Below, piece by piece: positions 1-8,631 of a stretch of 64,000 nucleotides of DNA. The DNA is from Armatimonadota bacterium (GTDB lineage: Bacteria > Armatimonadota > Fimbriimonadia > Fimbriimonadales > Fimbriimonadaceae), in the NCBI GenBank assembly GCA_027451905.1, contig DAIDHV010000003.1, forward strand, positions 310,001 to 374,000, read 5' to 3'. The notes beneath the pieces were generated by a model. That model saw only the letters and a program-made list of their open reading frames with translations, ran no database searches and was not told where the DNA came from. The translations under genes and the position numbers were made by a program. How positions within the stretch are numbered: the first letter of the stretch is position 1; each line of letters starts with the position of its first letter.

Positions 1-272
1 AGGCAAGTTGTATTAGAGTTTCTTAATAATTTTGTTTCAATATCAAGAGCCCCAGGGGTGCAGATGCCAATCTGTTGGCCACGACTAAGCCCCGATTCTC
101 GCTCTGCCAGTTCCAGTGTCTTTTTGATCTGGTCAAGGACGTGTTGGTAGCCTAAATGGGCTTCGGTAGGTTGGCGCAGCCTGGTGATTGGCTTTAATGA
201 ACCGGGATCAATAACGGCAACCTCAATTTTAGTTCCCCCTAAGTCAATTCCCCAATAAGGGCTGTTTGCCAT
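1..272 (-). CDS. ROK-family sugar kinase, C-terminal part outside window
   Basis: About 90 N-terminal codons are present and the gene runs off the left edge. The protein opens MANSPYWGIDLGGTKIEVAV. The DLGGTK phosphate loop at residues 10-15 is the ATP-binding motif of ROK proteins. There is no winged-helix domain before it, which favours a sugar kinase over a NagC-type repressor. The sugar cannot be told from this fragment. In a window rich in glycoside hydrolases it may phosphorylate a released hexose. Upstream on its strand a CATAAT hexamer lies 8 nt before the ATG, and no Shine-Dalgarno sequence is seen. Confidence 0.85.
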   Translation of the reverse strand, partial: MANSPYWGIDLGGTKIEVAVIDPGSLKPITRLRQPTEAHLGYQHVLDQIKKTLELAERESGLSRGQQIGICTPGALDIETKLLRNSNTTC

Positions 273-572
273 CACGTTTCATTATGGAGCATGCTCGTCA
301 GAATGAAGGTCCCTCAACCAGTAGCCCATGACTCACTGTCGCCAAAGAGGGTTGAGGATCTAATTGGTTTGCAAATCGGAGTCCTAAAAGCAAGACTGTT
401 CAAGAGTAAAGTCACTGAATCCACAAGGGCAAACCTGGGTGGCAGAAAATGGGGCAAGCTAAAGTTGGAGTCGGCAAGACCTTGAAAGCCTGACCTTTCC
501 ACTGGATGGATGGGTTCACCGCAAGCGGGTAACCTGAAATGGATTGCCACAAGGCAATTTGGGAGCCAAGTT
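273..572. other. 300-nt gap between divergent genes, no supported gene
   Basis: This gap separates the ROK kinase (leftward) from the peroxiredoxin (rightward) and must hold both promoters. An open frame of 64 codons exists at 291-485, but it has no ribosome binding site and resembles no family I know, so I do not call it. A weak hairpin (GGTTCACC with GGGTAACC) lies near 513-536. I see no riboswitch or tRNA fold. Confidence 0.4.
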
Positions 573-1052
573 ATGCCGATTTCAGTAGGATCAGCTGCAC
601 CACAATTTACATTAAAATCCAAAACCGATTCTGAGCTGATAGACGTTCAGCCTCTTCAAGAGTCTGCCGGAAAGGCAGTTGTTCTTATCTTTTTCCCAGC
701 CGCATTCACCGGCGTCTGCACCGAAGAGATGTGTGATCTTTCTAGCGGATTTGGTGCTTATCAGGCCCTGAACGCGGATGTTTATGGAATCTCAACAGAT
801 AATCCATTTGCCCAAGAAGCGTGGGCCAAGCAAAATAAAATCACGGTGCCTTTGCTTAGCGATTACGCTCACAAAGTTGTGAAAGCCTATGACGTTGAAT
901 TTCCTGATTTAGCGGGATTGGGCCCATCGGCAGCAAGAGCCGCGATTGTTGTGGACTCACATGGCAAAGTTGTCTATGCCGAGCAAACCGCTTCGCCCGG
1001 TGACTTGCCCAACTTTGAAGCGATTAAAGCTTGCCTGGGTGAACTTCAATGA
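573..1052 (+). CDS. Peroxiredoxin (AhpC/TSA-redoxin family)
   Basis: A 159-residue thioredoxin-fold peroxidase expected to reduce hydrogen peroxide or organic hydroperoxides in the cytoplasm. The motif PAAFTGVCTEEMC at residues 42-54 holds the likely peroxidatic Cys49, with a second cysteine (Cys54) five residues later, as in atypical 2-Cys or PrxQ/AhpE-like enzymes. The start at 573 is chosen because GGGAG (561-565) sits 7 nt upstream and the protein then begins right at the domain (MPISVGSAAPQF). An in-frame start at 510 would add 21 residues unlike the family. The stop overlaps the ATG of the next gene (ATGA), so the two are probably translationally coupled. Confidence 0.88.
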   Translation: MPISVGSAAPQFTLKSKTDSELIDVQPLQESAGKAVVLIFFPAAFTGVCTEEMCDLSSGFGAYQALNADVYGISTDNPFAQEAWAKQNKITVPLLSDYAHKVVKAYDVEFPDLAGLGPSAARAAIVVDSHGKVVYAEQTASPGDLPNFEAIKACLGELQ

Positions 1053-2023
1053 AGATCGGAATTTTTACCGCTCTTTTTGGAGACAAGAATCTCCATGAGA
1101 CCCTAGATATTGTCAAAGCTGAAGGGATTGAGGCGGTTGAATTTGGGGCTGGAGCTTATCCTGGGAATGCGCATATCCATGCCGATAAGCTGCTTGAGAG
1201 CAAGGCTGCCCGCGATGAACTGCTGAAGGAAGTTCATTCAAGAGGTCTCATGATCTCGGCAATTTCTTGTCACGGGAACCCCATTCATCCAATCAAGGAA
1301 GTTGCCAAAGCTCACCACGACGCTTTTCGCAAGGCAGTAGAACTTGCCGACGCCTTGGACGTGAGATGCGTTAATGGCTTTAGCGGATGTCCGGGAGATG
1401 GCCCTGATGCGGTCAATCCAAACTGGGTGACCTGCGCATGGCCCGATGAGTACCGAGATATTCTAAAGTGGCAATGGGATGAAGTTGTTGTGCCCTATTG
1501 GAAAGAGCAACACGCCCACTTAGAAAAGCACAACGTTAACTTCTGCATCGAAATGCACCCCGGTTTTGTATGTTACGCAAACGACAACTTGTTGCGTCTG
1601 CGTCATGCGGTAGGTAAGAGAATCGGAGCAAACTTTGATCCGTCTCATCTTTGGTGGCAGGGAATTGATCCCATTGCAGCGGTAAGGGAACTTGGCAAAG
1701 AGGGAGCCCTCTTCCACGTTCATGCCAAAGACACCCGCATAGACCCCTACAATTCGGCAAGGAACGGAAACCTAGATACCAAGTCTTATGGCAAAATCTT
1801 AGACCGATCGTGGGTTTTCCGGTCGGTTGGATACGGCCACTCAGAAGCCTGGTGGAAAGATTTTGTTTCGAACCTACGAATGGTTGGCTACGATTATGTT
1901 CTTTCCATCGAGCACGAAGATGGGTTGATGTCTCCCATGGAAGGTCTCAGAAAGGCAGTCGAATGCCTAAAAGCCGCCGTCATTTCTGAATCGGCCGGCG
2001 AGATGTTCTGGGCCAAAGATTGA
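1049..2023 (+). CDS. Sugar phosphate isomerase/epimerase (xylose isomerase-like TIM barrel)
   Basis: A 324-residue protein of the AP-endonuclease-2-like TIM-barrel family. Probable metal ligands are visible in order: Glu168 (FCIEMHPGF), Asp197 (ANFDPSHL), the HVHAKD motif near 223-228, and a late Glu in SIEHED near 289. Members isomerise or epimerise sugars, inositols or related keto compounds. The substrate cannot be read from sequence. The ATG overlaps the peroxiredoxin stop by 4 nt, so the pair forms an operon that ends at a strong hairpin 11 nt past the stop. Confidence 0.85.
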   Translation: MKIGIFTALFGDKNLHETLDIVKAEGIEAVEFGAGAYPGNAHIHADKLLESKAARDELLKEVHSRGLMISAISCHGNPIHPIKEVAKAHHDAFRKAVELADALDVRCVNGFSGCPGDGPDAVNPNWVTCAWPDEYRDILKWQWDEVVVPYWKEQHAHLEKHNVNFCIEMHPGFVCYANDNLLRLRHAVGKRIGANFDPSHLWWQGIDPIAAVRELGKEGALFHVHAKDTRIDPYNSARNGNLDTKSYGKILDRSWVFRSVGYGHSEAWWKDFVSNLRMVGYDYVLSIEHEDGLMSPMEGLRKAVECLKAAVISESAGEMFWAKD

Positions 2024-2033
2024 ATGAAAAGCC

Positions 2034-2062
2034 ATCCGGCAGCCCCACAGAGGCTGCCGGAT
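2034..2062. terminator. Bidirectional intrinsic terminator
   Basis: A perfect 11-bp stem, ATCCGGCAGCC (2034-2044) with GGCTGCCGGAT (2052-2062), closes a 7-nt loop. On the plus strand it is followed by ATTTATTG, and on the minus strand by GGCTTTTC. It lies between two convergent genes (isomerase and hppD) and can serve both. Confidence 0.85.
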
Positions 2063-2072
2063 ATTTATTGAT

Positions 2073-3161
2073 TTAGAGCGTGCCTCTAACCTCTTGTTCT
2101 CGCTCAATGGCTTCAAAAAGAGCCTTGAAATTGCCCTTACCAAAGCTAGTTGCACCTTTTCGGTTGATGATCTCATAGAAAATGGTTGGCCTATCGGTGA
2201 CTGGCTTACTAAAGATTTGCAGAAGATAGCCTTCATCGTCTCGGTCCACAAGGATGCCAAGGGCTTCGAGTTCTTTGATGTCCTCATCTATTGTGCCAAC
2301 TCTATCTGGCAAGGCGTCATAGTATGCTTTAGGAACTTTTAAGAATTCAAGGCCTCTTGCTTGCAGCCGGCTGACGGTGTGAATGATGTCATTGGTCAGC
2401 AAGGCAACGTGCTGCACGCCTGCTCCTCCAAAAAATTCTAAGAACTCATCAATTTGAGACTTCTTTTTGCCTTCAGCAGGTTCGTTAATCGGGAATTTGA
2501 CCCGTCCTTCGCCACCAGCCATAACTTTGCTCATCAAGGCGGTGTACTCGGTAGAAATATCTTTATCATCAAAAGAGATCAACTGCTTAAATCCCAAGAC
2601 ATCTTCGTACCAGTGCACCCATTGGTTCATGGCTCCAAGCTCTACATTTCCAACGCAGTGGTCAATTTGAACAAGTCCGATGGGATCACCTGGCATGTTG
2701 ACTTCTTGAAAATGCGGCAGAAAGTGACCCTTAAAGTTGTCCCGATTGATAAATGTGTGCAATGTGTCGCCATAGGTATGGATGCTTGCCACTCTAACCG
2801 ATCCATTTTTGTCTTCGATGGAATAGGGCTCTTTGGCAGGAGTTGCGCCCCGCTTCACTGATTCGTGGAAGCTCCAATCCACATCATCAACTTCAAAAGC
2901 AATATCCTGAACAAAATCACCGTGCCTAGCAATGGCAGGGCTCATCGGATGATCTGGACGAATTGGAGCACTAAACAGCAGTTTGACATCGCCTTGCTCC
3001 AGCAGGTAGTCCACCTCGTGCTTTAAACCGGTTTCTAAGCCATTAAAGCCTGTGATAGAAAACCCAAAGACGTGCTGGTAATAGTAGGCAGATTGCCTAG
3101 CATTGCCAACATAATGACGGATATGATCGACTTTTCGAATGGGAAATGAATCTTGCGACAT
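2073..3161 (-). CDS. hppD: 4-hydroxyphenylpyruvate dioxygenase
   Basis: A 362-residue Fe(II) dioxygenase of the VOC fold that converts 4-hydroxyphenylpyruvate to homogentisate in tyrosine catabolism or in tocopherol/pyomelanin synthesis. Two VOC modules are visible (about residues 11-140 and 163-335). The iron-binding triad fits His168 (QIDHCVGN), His251 (GVQHVAL) and Glu330 (TIFYEI). The length matches the family. AGGAT lies about 9 nt before the ATG. No homogentisate dioxygenase or other tyrosine-degradation gene is adjacent, so the fate of homogentisate is not shown here. Confidence 0.95.
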   Translation of the reverse strand: MSQDSFPIRKVDHIRHYVGNARQSAYYYQHVFGFSITGFNGLETGLKHEVDYLLEQGDVKLLFSAPIRPDHPMSPAIARHGDFVQDIAFEVDDVDWSFHESVKRGATPAKEPYSIEDKNGSVRVASIHTYGDTLHTFINRDNFKGHFLPHFQEVNMPGDPIGLVQIDHCVGNVELGAMNQWVHWYEDVLGFKQLISFDDKDISTEYTALMSKVMAGGEGRVKFPINEPAEGKKKSQIDEFLEFFGGAGVQHVALLTNDIIHTVSRLQARGLEFLKVPKAYYDALPDRVGTIDEDIKELEALGILVDRDDEGYLLQIFSKPVTDRPTIFYEIINRKGATSFGKGNFKALFEAIEREQEVRGTL

Positions 3162-3230
3162 TGAAATGATCCTGAATGGTAACTGGATTCAAGATACCAG
3201 AACTCAGGTTATTTTGAGGCTCAATTTAGG

Positions 3231-4595
3231 TTAATTTTCACCAAAAAGCTTGCCTTCTTCAACCATGGATTTTAGGGTTGCAAGCAGTGAATTTGGAACC
3301 CCTTGCTGTGTTTCTGGATCATCGGCCGCGGAAATTGATATCGCAGAAAGGGCGGATTTTGGCAAACTGTGTAATTCAGAGATGAGTGGGGATGCGCCTA
3401 GGTTCACCACGACTTTGCCGTCCGCCTGCTGGTAAACCTGCACCGGAGAAGACGTGTTTGGGAATCCGCTGACCAGTAAAGGTGATGTTTCAGACGTACG
3501 GCTTAGCGCAGATTTGAGCCAGGAATAGGCATCGGCGATGTTTAAATTATCTGCCTTCATCTTCATACCGCTTGGAGTTTGCCCAAAGGTAGAACTTCCC
3601 ACTGTCTGAGCAATGGCAGCAAATTGACAGGCATCGTATAACGGCTTCAAAGTCGCAAGCAAGGCTGGATCTGGGGTTTGACCGGAAAAAGTGGACCCGT
3701 TTGCGCCAGTTTGATTTTGGGAAGGAGTTCCAGATCCGGTTCCACTTGTATTGGCAGCTGAGCCGCTGTGAGAAGCATCAGGCTGTGGTGGATTTGTGCT
3801 ATTTTCTTTAGCCCGAAGTCGGTCTAGCAGTGTCGGCCCATGGGGGACTTGTTTCTCTTTGGCTGTGTTGAGCTTTTGTACCGCCTGTGCATCCTTAAAC
3901 ACAATGACAAAGACTACGGCACCGCCTGCGATCACAAGGGCAAGGAGGGCAAGCATGATCGCAGCTTTGACTCCGGTTGCACCCTCGTTGTTTGCCAATT
4001 GCGGCACGACAAACGCTTCTAGTGCGCTTTCCTGCTTCTCTTTTTCTAGGTCTTTGATAGGAGGGATTTCCCAAACCATGATCGGGTCTTTGATCCCTTT
4101 GAGTGTTCGGGGTCCAAGGTACTTGGCAGGAATTAATATTTTGCCTTTGGCAACGTCATAAACAGTCCGGGAAAGGCAGATGGCACCAGGATGAGCAAGG
4201 GCCTGAAGCCGAGCCGCAATGTTGACCCCGTCTCCCATCACGTCATCTTTTGTGACAATCACGTCTCCCAAATGGATGCCTATTCTGTGCTCAAGAATTT
4301 CGTTGGTGTTCAGAACTCGGCTTTGCCGGAAGAGAGTTCTTTGAATTTCTAATGCGGCATCAACTGCGTTTTGGGCACTTGTAAACCGCATCAAAATGCC
4401 ATCACCTAACGTTTTCAGAACCGATCCGTTGAATCGGTTGCAAATTGAACCCATTAGGCCAAGATCGCGCTGAAGGCTGGCAAGCGTGACCGCCTCGTTT
4501 TGCTGAGATTTTTGAGAAAATCCAACAACATCCGTAAAGACAATAGCGGCGAGAGCCTTTGTGCCACCGTGCTCTGGCCCCAATCCTGCAACCAT
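3231..4595 (-). CDS. Class III adenylate/guanylate cyclase with central membrane segment
   Basis: A 454-residue nucleotide cyclase. The catalytic domain is N-terminal (about 14-180) with metal-binding Asp22 (VFTDVVGF) and Asp65 (KTLGDG), base-contacting Lys61, and Asn125/Arg129 in GVNIAAR. These suggest an active enzyme, most likely forming cAMP. One hydrophobic segment (211-233) follows, then a Ser/Thr/Pro/Gly-rich linker and a C-terminal domain of about 130 residues that should be outside the membrane. I do not recognise that domain. Most bacterial membrane cyclases have the sensor first and the cyclase last, so this order is reversed. A CAGAAT hexamer sits exactly 6 nt before the ATG. Confidence 0.88.
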   Translation of the reverse strand: MVAGLGPEHGGTKALAAIVFTDVVGFSQKSQQNEAVTLASLQRDLGLMGSICNRFNGSVLKTLGDGILMRFTSAQNAVDAALEIQRTLFRQSRVLNTNEILEHRIGIHLGDVIVTKDDVMGDGVNIAARLQALAHPGAICLSRTVYDVAKGKILIPAKYLGPRTLKGIKDPIMVWEIPPIKDLEKEKQESALEAFVVPQLANNEGATGVKAAIMLALLALVIAGGAVVFVIVFKDAQAVQKLNTAKEKQVPHGPTLLDRLRAKENSTNPPQPDASHSGSAANTSGTGSGTPSQNQTGANGSTFSGQTPDPALLATLKPLYDACQFAAIAQTVGSSTFGQTPSGMKMKADNLNIADAYSWLKSALSRTSETSPLLVSGFPNTSSPVQVYQQADGKVVVNLGASPLISELHSLPKSALSAISISAADDPETQQGVPNSLLATLKSMVEEGKLFGEN

Positions 4596-4742
4596 ATTAA
4601 GATTCTGACGATTCAGGGGGCTAAGTTGCTCCTTCCGCTCAAAAACTTAGGCAGTAGGGGCCGCTTTGGCGTGAAACTTGCAAGAAAATAAGGTGAGCAA
4701 ACGGGAACCGATTTGCTTAAGATAAACTTACAACAATTAGAT

Positions 4743-5330
4743 ATGTTGAAACGAGGATACTACGTTGCGGTGATTGCCACCGTATTGGGGCTAGGAGTTT
4801 TTGCAGCCATGCATCGCGCCCATGCCCAATCTGGAAATCTGGGCCGTCCAACTGGAAACGGCACCATTCATTTTCAGACAAAGCTTGGCAGCTTTAAGAT
4901 CATTGCAGTTGGCAAAGAACCAGTAACGGGAACCCTCACCATGACCTTTACGGGTTCATTGCTGATTTCTGGTGCAAAAACACCTCCTATTATCAAGGGC
5001 AACGTGATCGAAGAGTATTCCAATAAAGAATTTGATAAAGTTGGTTATCACGGTACCGGCTCGGTCACCGTAACGGGGCCGCTTCGGTCGATTGAATGGT
5101 TTGGATCGAACATGTCCGGTGTGTTTAATGGTCGAGCCCAGGTACGGCTCTATGGAGACTTTGACCAGAATTTGCACACTGGAACTTACTGGACAACCGA
5201 TCCAACCCAAGTCAACGAGTGGTCTGCCAACTCGGTTATGACCATCTATGTACCGAACTACAATACAGGCGGATATAGCCAAAACGCCAAGCCTGAATCA
5301 AGGTCCCAATTTGATAGCACTCACAAATAA
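4743..5330 (+). CDS. Secreted protein of unknown function
   Basis: A 195-residue protein that I do not recognise. The N-terminus MLKRGYYVAVIATVLGLGVF followed by a small-residue region ending near AHAQ is a good Sec signal peptide, so the mature part (about 167 residues) should be exported. It is rich in Thr, Gly and aromatic residues, as in all-beta domains. An in-frame TTG at 4713 would add ten residues. ATG 4743 is preferred because the signal peptide starts there, but neither start has a clear ribosome binding site. It is divergent from the cyclase gene and 16 nt before the nuclease gene. Confidence 0.65.
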   Translation: MLKRGYYVAVIATVLGLGVFAAMHRAHAQSGNLGRPTGNGTIHFQTKLGSFKIIAVGKEPVTGTLTMTFTGSLLISGAKTPPIIKGNVIEEYSNKEFDKVGYHGTGSVTVTGPLRSIEWFGSNMSGVFNGRAQVRLYGDFDQNLHTGTYWTTDPTQVNEWSANSVMTIYVPNYNTGGYSQNAKPESRSQFDSTHK

Positions 5331-5346
5331 ATTTGGGATCTGACCT

Positions 5347-6120
5347 TTGCTAAGAAAGACATTTCGCCACTTGCCTGGGATTGGCCCGGAAACGGAATCT
5401 AGGCTCTGGCAAGAGGGATATGACGACTGGCAAAAACTTTTTGATCGGGTAGATTCGGCGCCAATTGGAAGTGCCGATTCCAAAAAAATTGGAGAAGCCC
5501 TCTACTATCACCTGCGGGCCTACGAAGACGGAGACTGGGGCAAAATTCAGTCTTATTTGGGGGTCTCCCTAGCTTGGCGGGCGTTTCGAGAAATGGAATC
5601 GAAGTGCCTTTATTTAGATATTGAAACGAATGGAGGCAACCGAGGTGATGATATCACCATGATTGGACTTTTTGATGGCGAAGAATTCCGCGCTCTGATC
5701 CAAGGGAAAGACTTAGATGAATTTGAGTCGGTGGTTGAGAGTGCAGCCATGTATGTGACCTTTTTTGGGTCTGGGTTTGACATCCCCATGCTCAAAAAGA
5801 GATTTTTGCCTTCCGCATTCAACAAATTGCATCTTGATCTTTGTCCAACGCTCCATGGCCTTGGATACAAAGGCGGCTTAAAGAAAATTGAAATTCAATT
5901 AGGCTTAGAGAGGGAAGAAGCAACCTTGGGTCTAAGCGGCTATGATGCAGTTAAGCTATGGAACCGGTGGTCCGCGTTTGGTGATGCAAGGGCTTTGGAA
6001 TTGCTAACCGCCTATAACCGAGAAGATGTTGTGAATTTGCAGTGGCTTGCCCGATTTGCGGTGGATCGTCTCTATGAAGATGAATTGGTAAGGTCAAAGC
6101 CAAAAAGCCGCCAAGCTTAA
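5347..6120 (+). CDS. Helix-hairpin-helix plus RNase H-like exonuclease domain protein (YprB-like)
   Basis: A 257-residue protein. Residues 4-30 (HLPGIGPETESRLW) form a helix-hairpin-helix-like DNA-binding motif. From about residue 84 a DEDD-type RNase H-like exonuclease domain starts with YLDIET, continues through a middle Asp motif (GSGFDIP), and ends with YNREDVVNL, the late tyrosine/aspartate motif. This matches the YprB-like ribonuclease H family of predicted 3'-5' exonucleases. The start is TTG, with GGGATCTGACC upstream as a weak binding site. The biological substrate is unknown. Confidence 0.8.
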   Translation: MLRKTFRHLPGIGPETESRLWQEGYDDWQKLFDRVDSAPIGSADSKKIGEALYYHLRAYEDGDWGKIQSYLGVSLAWRAFREMESKCLYLDIETNGGNRGDDITMIGLFDGEEFRALIQGKDLDEFESVVESAAMYVTFFGSGFDIPMLKKRFLPSAFNKLHLDLCPTLHGLGYKGGLKKIEIQLGLEREEATLGLSGYDAVKLWNRWSAFGDARALELLTAYNREDVVNLQWLARFAVDRLYEDELVRSKPKSRQA

Positions 6121-6170
6121 GGCTTCCAGCCGAGCGACTGGTACCTGTCAAGTGATTGAGTCGGAAAAGG

Positions 6171-7214
6171 TTACTGAGTTGAAGATGAGATGTCCTGAAA
6201 GGCTTGGGCAACTATCTTGACACCTTCATCATCAACGTCGGCATGAAAAACTAGCCTCAATTGATTAGCGGCAAACGCAAAACATTTGACTCCTTTTGCT
6301 TCCAAGTGATTTGCCCATTCTTGGGCGGCTGATTCAGTTCGAACCATCACGATATTGGTCTGAACAGTTGCCATGTCAACAGAAAGCCCTTTAAGGCAGT
6401 TGAGCCTGGTCGCAAGATCGCGTGCTCGTTGATGGTCTTCAGCTAGACGGTCTACATAATGATCTAGGGCATAGAGGCCAGCGGCTGCAATGAGGCCAGA
6501 TTGCCTCATACCCCCTCCCAAACGCTTCCGCCATACTCGTGCTTTCTCGATAAGGTCGGATGAACCGCAAAGGACCGAGCCAATCGGGGCGCGCAAGCCT
6601 TTGCTAAGGCAAAAGGAAACGCTATCAACATGCTGAGTGACTTCCTTAACGTCCACTCCCAAGGCTACTGAGGCATTGAAAACACGAGCCCCATCTAAAT
6701 GGATAGGAATGCGGTGAGAATCTCCGATTGCCTTGATCTCCTTCATAGTTGAAAGGGGAGTGATTGTGCCTCCTGCCCGGTTATGAGTGTTTTCAATGGC
6801 AATGAGCGATGTGCCGGGAGTGTGAAGCGATCTTTTCATAATCCTGCTTTCAATCGCTTCTGGGCTCATGACCCCGTTTACTGAGGGAACCGTTCTTGTG
6901 ACGACGCCGGCGAGGATGGCGGGTCCTCCCACTTCATAGTACAAAATGTGGGCGTTCTCTTCCGCCAAAATGCTGTCGCCGCGATCGGCATGGCAGGCAA
7001 TCGCAATTTGGTTGCCCATAGTTCCGCTTGGAACGTACAACCCCGCTTCTTTTCCAACCCTCGCTGCTGCGGTTTCCTCGAGTTTGATGACGGTGGGATC
7101 ATCCCCTAAAACATCGTCCCCTAAGGGAGCCGAAAACATGGCTTCTCGCATTTCGGGGGTTGGTTTAGTGACGGTATCGCTTCTTAAGTCTACAAAGGGA
7201 ATAGGATTTGGCAT
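6171..7214 (-). CDS. ltaE: Low-specificity L-threonine aldolase
   Basis: A 347-residue PLP enzyme that cleaves L-threonine/allo-threonine to glycine and acetaldehyde. Visible landmarks are the N-terminal DLRSDTVTKPT (9-19), GDDVLGDDP (32-40), LDGARVFN (173-180) and the PLP lysine Lys205 in FCLSKGLRAP. Length and motifs fit LtaE well. glyA and thrB/thrC occur in the same window, so glycine, serine and threonine metabolism is well covered. A TAAAGT hexamer lies 7 nt before the ATG with no Shine-Dalgarno sequence. Confidence 0.93.
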   Translation of the reverse strand: MPNPIPFVDLRSDTVTKPTPEMREAMFSAPLGDDVLGDDPTVIKLEETAAARVGKEAGLYVPSGTMGNQIAIACHADRGDSILAEENAHILYYEVGGPAILAGVVTRTVPSVNGVMSPEAIESRIMKRSLHTPGTSLIAIENTHNRAGGTITPLSTMKEIKAIGDSHRIPIHLDGARVFNASVALGVDVKEVTQHVDSVSFCLSKGLRAPIGSVLCGSSDLIEKARVWRKRLGGGMRQSGLIAAAGLYALDHYVDRLAEDHQRARDLATRLNCLKGLSVDMATVQTNIVMVRTESAAQEWANHLEAKGVKCFAFAANQLRLVFHADVDDEGVKIVAQAFQDISSSTQ

Positions 7215-7274
7215 GGTTACAACTTTATTGATATCAGGTTCGTTTCAGTGTTATGGGGGGGCGACAAGAGAGGA

Positions 7275-8543
7275 TCAAATCAAGGCAGCCAACAATTCCG
7301 CAGTTTCTGATACGGATTGCTCAACTGCGGAGACAGCAAATTCAATTTCTTCGCTGGAAATAATCAAGGGAGGTTCAAACCTTAGCACCCTTGGATTGTT
7401 CAGAGCATAGGCAACGCAGACCCCTCGTTTCATGAGCTGGACCACGACAAGTTCACCAACTTCGTCTTGAGCAAACTCCAATCCGACCATAAGCCCCCTG
7501 CCTCGAACTTCTGCAATCAAGTCTGAGTGTTTGGCTTGCACCGCTTTTAATCCTTTCAGCAGTTCGGAGCCCAGAGATTGAGACCGTTGCACCAGATGCT
7601 CCTGCTCCAGAACTTGGATGGCGGCCAGCGCAGCTGCGCATGCTAGAGGGCTTCCTCCAAAAGTTGAAGTGTGAGCCATGGGGTTGATTTCAAAAACCTT
7701 TTCCCAAATTGCCGCGGTGCCCATCACGCAACCAATAGGCATGATTCCACCTCCCAACGACTTTGCCAACGTTAGCAAGTCTGGGTGAACCCCATCGTGC
7801 TCCATGGCAAAGAGTTTGCCGGTTCTTCCCAGACCGGTTTGAACCTCATCAATAATGAGGAGTGCGCCAACTTGATCGCATGCCCTTCTGATTTCAACCA
7901 AGTACCCATCGGGTGGAATTTGAATTCCACCTTCACCCTGAATCGGCTCGATAATCATGCAAGCCGTATTGGCATCGATTTCTTTGGCAGCGGCTTGGGG
8001 GTTGCCGAATGGCACAAAGGTCACACCCTCCATCAGAGGTTCAAACGGCTTGCGATATTTCTCTCTGCCAGTTGTGGAAAGGGCTCCAATTGTTTTTCCG
8101 TGGTAGCTTCTCTCCGTGGAGACGATTTTCTTACGGCCTGTTGAAGCCTTGGCAAACTTTAATGCAGCTTCAACCGCTTCGGTGCCACTGTTGCAAAAGA
8201 AGCTGTATTGGAGTGGTTCCGGAGTGATCGAAGCCAGTTTTTCTGCAAGAAGTGAAGCGTTGTCAGAAAAGAAGGCTTTAGCGGTCAAAGCCATCTCATC
8301 AAGCTGCCTTTTCACTGCTTCCACGACGACAGGGTGGCGATGACCGAGGCTAAAAACTCCGTAGCCTCCCAAGCAGTCCAAGTATTTTCTGCCCTCGTGG
8401 TCGAAGACGTAGCAACCCTCGGCTCGCTCCTCAACTCCAAAACCGGCGAAGCTCATTAACCGCGCCAAATAAGGGTTGATGAACTTGTTGTATCTCTCGA
8501 TTACCGCCTGATAGTGCTCATCCGGAGTTAAAGATCCAGTCAT
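7275..8543 (-). CDS. Class III aminotransferase, putrescine aminotransferase-like
   Basis: A 422-residue PLP-dependent fold-type I aminotransferase. Motifs are FFCNSGTEAVEAALK (115-129), IIDEVQTGLGRTGK (230-243) with cofactor Asp232, and the Schiff-base Lys261 in TLAKSLGGGIMPIG. The segment LDCLGGYGVFSLGHR and the FCNSGTE region resemble E. coli putrescine aminotransferase (PatA/YgjG) more than acetylornithine aminotransferase, and no arginine genes adjoin it. The substrate call is by recalled similarity only. A TATACT hexamer at 8550-8555 lies exactly 6 nt from the ATG, suggesting a leaderless transcript. Confidence 0.87.
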   Translation of the reverse strand: MTGSLTPDEHYQAVIERYNKFINPYLARLMSFAGFGVEERAEGCYVFDHEGRKYLDCLGGYGVFSLGHRHPVVVEAVKRQLDEMALTAKAFFSDNASLLAEKLASITPEPLQYSFFCNSGTEAVEAALKFAKASTGRKKIVSTERSYHGKTIGALSTTGREKYRKPFEPLMEGVTFVPFGNPQAAAKEIDANTACMIIEPIQGEGGIQIPPDGYLVEIRRACDQVGALLIIDEVQTGLGRTGKLFAMEHDGVHPDLLTLAKSLGGGIMPIGCVMGTAAIWEKVFEINPMAHTSTFGGSPLACAAALAAIQVLEQEHLVQRSQSLGSELLKGLKAVQAKHSDLIAEVRGRGLMVGLEFAQDEVGELVVVQLMKRGVCVAYALNNPRVLRFEPPLIISSEEIEFAVSAVEQSVSETAELLAALI

Positions 8544-8631
8544 AAAACTAGTATAGTCGGCACGGAAGGCAATATTCTGATGAGAGGGTGAACTAGGGCT
8601 GAGAATGAATCGAGTTCCAATCCACGCGAAA

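Noticed and set aside
291-485. 64-codon open frame in the gap before the peroxiredoxin gene
   Set aside because: No ribosome binding site, no recognisable family, and the gap is needed for divergent promoters.
2454-2861. 135-codon plus-strand frame opposite hppD
   Set aside because: It is antisense to a full-length, well-conserved hppD with no domain of its own.
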